This document shows, piece by piece, positions 61,560-64,000 of a stretch of DNA of 64,000 nt. Position numbers and translations under genes: made by a program. The notes beneath the pieces are model-generated. The model was given only the letters and a program-made list of their open reading frames with translations. It ran no database searches and was not told the DNA's origin. Source of the DNA: Clostridia bacterium (GTDB lineage: Bacteria; Bacillota; Clostridia; TANB77; CAG-508); assembly GCA_017625035.1 (NCBI GenBank), contig JAGALX010000043.1:1-64000 (forward strand), read 5' to 3'. The stretch's first letter is position 1. Every line of letters begins with the position of its first letter.

Positions 61560-62747
61560 TTAGCACAAATCTTTTGTTGCTCTTGCAATAAGTAGTTCCT
61601 CATTTGTAGGTACAACATGAATTTTTACTTTTGAAGTTTCACCAGTTATTTCTATTTCTTGGTTTCTAATTTTATTCTTTTCGTAATCAACCTGCACACC
61701 TAGGAATTTTAAATAATCACATATTTTTTCTCTTGATTCTGGACCTTTTTCTCCAACTCCTGCAGTAAATGTAAGTACATCAATTCCGCCCATTGATACC
61801 GCATATTTAGCTACGAATTGTGCTACATTATATGCAAAGTTTTCAAGTGCCATTTGAGCATTTTTATCTCCATTTGCAGCTTCTGCTTCTATATCTCTAA
61901 AGTCTACAGACACTTCTGAAATTCCATACACTCCTGATTTTTTATTTAATATTTCATCCATTTCTTCTGTAGTATGATTTCTTAATTTAGCTATATATGT
62001 AACTACAGATGGGTCTAAGTCACCTGAACGTGTTCCCATTGGAATTCCTCCAAGTGGTGTGAATCCCATACTTGTATCTACTGATTTTCCATTTTTAATT
62101 GCACAAATACTTGCACCTTGTCCTAAATGGCAATTTACTATTTTTAAATCTTTTATATCTTTTCCCATTATTTCGGCAACTCTATTTGCTACATATTCGT
62201 GTGAAGTTCCGTGGAATCCATATCTACGAATTTTATATTTTTCGTAATATTTGTATGGTATTGGATATATGTAACTTTCCTCTGACATTGTTTGATGGAA
62301 TGCTGTATCAAATACTGCTACATTTGTTTTTCCTGGCATAACTGATATACATGCTTTTATTCCTAATATTGCAGCTGGATTATGTAGTGGAGCAAGCTCT
62401 ATGCATTCTTCTATTTCTGCTAATACTTCGTCATTTATAATTACTGGTTTTGTAAATTTTTCTCCTCCATGAACTATTCTGTGACCTACTGCATGAATTT
62501 CATCTGCTGATTTTATTACACCATATACATCACTTTGTAATTTTGCTAATACAAATTTAATTGCTTTTTCATGATTAGATACAGGTTTTTCAAATTTATG
62601 TTTTTCATCTCCAACTTTGTGTGTTAAAAATGAATTGTTTTGACCTATTCTTTCGAAATTTCCTTTTGCTAAAACTTGCTCATTATTCATATCTATTAAT
62701 TGATATTTTAGTGATGAGCTTCCACTATTTAATACTAGTATTTTCAT
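61560..62747 (-). CDS. ackA: Acetate kinase, paralogue 1
   Basis: A 395-residue acetate kinase with LVLNSGSSSLKYQ, VHGGEKFTKPVI, VFDTAFHQTMSEES, RRYGFHGTSHEYV, HLGQGASICAIKNGKSVDTS and TAGVGEKGP. It follows pta by 13 bases, the classic acetyl-CoA to acetate operon that yields ATP by substrate-level phosphorylation. The second copy downstream shows moderate similarity over its whole length. AAAGGAGGCAG precedes the ATG. Confidence 0.95.
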   Translation of the reverse strand: MKILVLNSGSSSLKYQLIDMNNEQVLAKGNFERIGQNNSFLTHKVGDEKHKFEKPVSNHEKAIKFVLAKLQSDVYGVIKSADEIHAVGHRIVHGGEKFTKPVIINDEVLAEIEECIELAPLHNPAAILGIKACISVMPGKTNVAVFDTAFHQTMSEESYIYPIPYKYYEKYKIRRYGFHGTSHEYVANRVAEIMGKDIKDLKIVNCHLGQGASICAIKNGKSVDTSMGFTPLGGIPMGTRSGDLDPSVVTYIAKLRNHTTEEMDEILNKKSGVYGISEVSVDFRDIEAEAANGDKNAQMALENFAYNVAQFVAKYAVSMGGIDVLTFTAGVGEKGPESREKICDYLKFLGVQVDYEKNKIRNQEIEITGETSKVKIHVVPTNEELLIARATKDLC

Positions 62748-62760
62748 ATACTGCCTCCTT

Positions 62761-63759
62761 TTATTTACTTTGAGCTTGTACAGCTGTTATTGCTATAACA
62801 CCAACTATATCGTCACTAGAGCATCCTCTAGATAAATCATTAACTGGTTTTGCTATACCTTGGCATAATGGTCCATATGCTTCTGCTTTTGCAAGTCTTT
62901 GAACTAATTTATATCCAATATTACCTGCATCTAAATCTGGGAATATTAGTGTATTTGCTTTACCTGCAACTGGACTTCCTGGTGCTTTTGATGCTGCTAT
63001 TTCTGGAATTATTGCAGCATCTAGTTGTAGCTCTCCATCACAAATTAAATCTGGCGCTTTTTCTTTTAATATTTTTGTTGCTTCTACAACTTTTTCTGTT
63101 AATGGTGATGATGCACTTCCGTATGTTGAATATGAAAGCATTGCAACTTTTGCTTCTTTTTGTACTAATTGTTCAAAACTTTTGCTTGAAGAAATAGCAA
63201 TTTCTGCTAGACTTTCAGCATCTGGATATTCATTAAGACCACTGTCTGAAAATACAAATGTTCCATTTTCTCCGTATTCACAATCAGGTACACACATAAC
63301 AAAAAATGCAGAAACAAGTTTTGTTCCAGGTGCAGTTTTTAAAATTTGAAGTGCTGGTCTTAATGTATTAGATGTAGAATGACAAGCTCCAGAAACAAGT
63401 CCATCTGCAAATCCTTCTTTTACCATCATCATACCAAAGTATGTTTCATCTTTTAAAGTTTCTTTTGCTTTTTCTAATGTCATTCCTTTTGCTTTTCTAA
63501 GTTCATAAAAATCGTTTGCTAATTTTTCATATCTAGAATCCTCTACAGGATTAATAATTTTAACTCCATCAATATTTATATTATTTTCTTTTGCCATTTT
63601 TAAGATATTTTCTTTATTTCCAAGAACAATAACATCTGCAAATTTTTCTTGTAAAACTTTTTCTACAGCTTGAATAGTTCTTATATCATTACCTTCTGGT
63701 AACACTATTGTTTTTATATCTTTTTTTGCTCTTTGTTTCATATTTTCTATAAAAGACAT
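62761..63759 (-). CDS. pta: Phosphate acetyltransferase
   Basis: A 332-residue short-form Pta that makes acetyl phosphate from acetyl-CoA. Visible motifs are IVLPEGNDIRTIQAVEKVLQ at the start, VSGACHSTSNTLRPALQILKT (acetyl-CoA/phosphate pocket), FVMCVPDCEYGENGTFVFSD and KAPGSPVAGKANTLIFPDLD near the C-terminus. There is no regulatory N-terminal extension. It leads the pta-ackA operon and has an AAAGGAGC site. Confidence 0.95.
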   Translation of the reverse strand: MSFIENMKQRAKKDIKTIVLPEGNDIRTIQAVEKVLQEKFADVIVLGNKENILKMAKENNINIDGVKIINPVEDSRYEKLANDFYELRKAKGMTLEKAKETLKDETYFGMMMVKEGFADGLVSGACHSTSNTLRPALQILKTAPGTKLVSAFFVMCVPDCEYGENGTFVFSDSGLNEYPDAESLAEIAISSSKSFEQLVQKEAKVAMLSYSTYGSASSPLTEKVVEATKILKEKAPDLICDGELQLDAAIIPEIAASKAPGSPVAGKANTLIFPDLDAGNIGYKLVQRLAKAEAYGPLCQGIAKPVNDLSRGCSSDDIVGVIAITAVQAQSK

Positions 63760-63824
63760 ATTTTTTTGCTCCTTTCATGTTTTTGTACATTATATATGTA
63801 AATGAGAAAAATATCAAGATGTAA

Positions 63825-64000
63825 CTATTTAATTACAACTCCTAGCAATTTTGATAGCTCAACAGCCTGCATTTCATTTACCACAAGACCTTTCATATAT
63901 TCTTGAGAAATAGCAGCACCTGTTATATCACAACTAGATAAATCTATTCCCTTTAAATTTGTTCTGCATAATTGTGATGCAATAAGATTTGTTCTTTCGA
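63825..64000 (-). CDS. Pentapeptide-repeat protein, C-terminal part (runs off the window)
   Basis: The minus-strand frame enters from the window edge and reads LIASQLCRTNLKGIDLSSCD ITGAAISQEYMKGLVV, ending at TAG 63825-63827. A(D/N)LxG-type spacing (TNLKGIDLSSCDITGAAIS) is that of a right-handed pentapeptide-repeat helix. The start and the greater part lie outside. Function cannot be assigned from the tail. Confidence 0.65.
   Translation of the reverse strand, partial: ERTNLIASQLCRTNLKGIDLSSCDITGAAISQEYMKGLVVNEMQAVELSKLLGVVIK

Overview
The window is about 64 kb of very AT-rich DNA from a low-G+C Gram-positive anaerobe. It is most likely a spore-forming member of the Clostridia. The lineage call rests on the ctsR-mcsA-mcsB-clpC operon, the cotJ spore-coat genes, a spore photoproduct lyase gene, the MEP isoprenoid genes ispG and ispH, pta/ackA fermentation genes, AAGGAGG-type ribosome binding sites, frequent TTG/GTG starts and A/T-rich third codon positions. 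Nearly every gene lies on the minus strand, so transcription mostly runs from high to low coordinates. No rRNA, tRNA or CRISPR array was seen.

Layout. 1-2.4 kb: a transposase-family remnant and a TasA/SipW-type surface protein with a long structured leader. 2.8-10.5 kb: a housekeeping block (pyrH, frr, ispA, uppS, cdsA, rseP, then ispH and ispG). 10.7-14.1 kb: splB, a DUF6512 membrane protein, a VanX-like dipeptidase and cotJC. 14.16-23.22 kb: a 9.06-kb element with an intact large serine recombinase. It sits inside the 3' end of cotJB and separates cotJA-cotJB from cotJC. It carries a decayed MobP-type relaxase, two ATPase genes (one truncated), a galE plus nucleotidyltransferase pair and other remnants. 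Joining its two CCATGG ends restores a cotJB reading frame whose stop overlaps the cotJC start (TAATG), as expected for a skin-like intervening element. 23.2-28.8 kb: cotJB, cotJA and the ctsR-mcsA-mcsB-clpC stress operon, with a one-base frameshift in ctsR. 29-34 kb: an accessory island with a DUF1963 protein, a DUF2185 protein, a 300-bp MITE, an Abi_2/HEPN gene with a small structured RNA just upstream, and truncated DUF2971 and patatin genes. 34-43 kb: a class A PBP, rusA, rdgB, small secreted proteins, smpB, fba and cysS. 43-46.4 kb: a broken leucine-rich-repeat/transglutaminase gene. 46.6-49.3 kb: mnmA, a candidate type I toxin-antitoxin locus and ppaC. 50-64 kb: a polysaccharide deacetylase, ftsH, a DUF1189 protein, a PASTA-bearing PBP, ruvA, pfkA, two ackA paralogues, pta and a partial pentapeptide-repeat gene.

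The main observations are four. (1) The cotJ-splitting recombinase element. (2) Two elements of about 190 bp, at 38.1 and 61.3 kb, with a conserved 90-nt core inside long self-complementary arms; the arm sequences differ between copies but pairing is kept. (3) The Abi/HEPN gene preceded by a promoter, a short hairpin RNA and a terminator. (4) A 34-residue hydrophobic peptide gene with a convergent antisense RNA. All functional statements are inferred from sequence alone.
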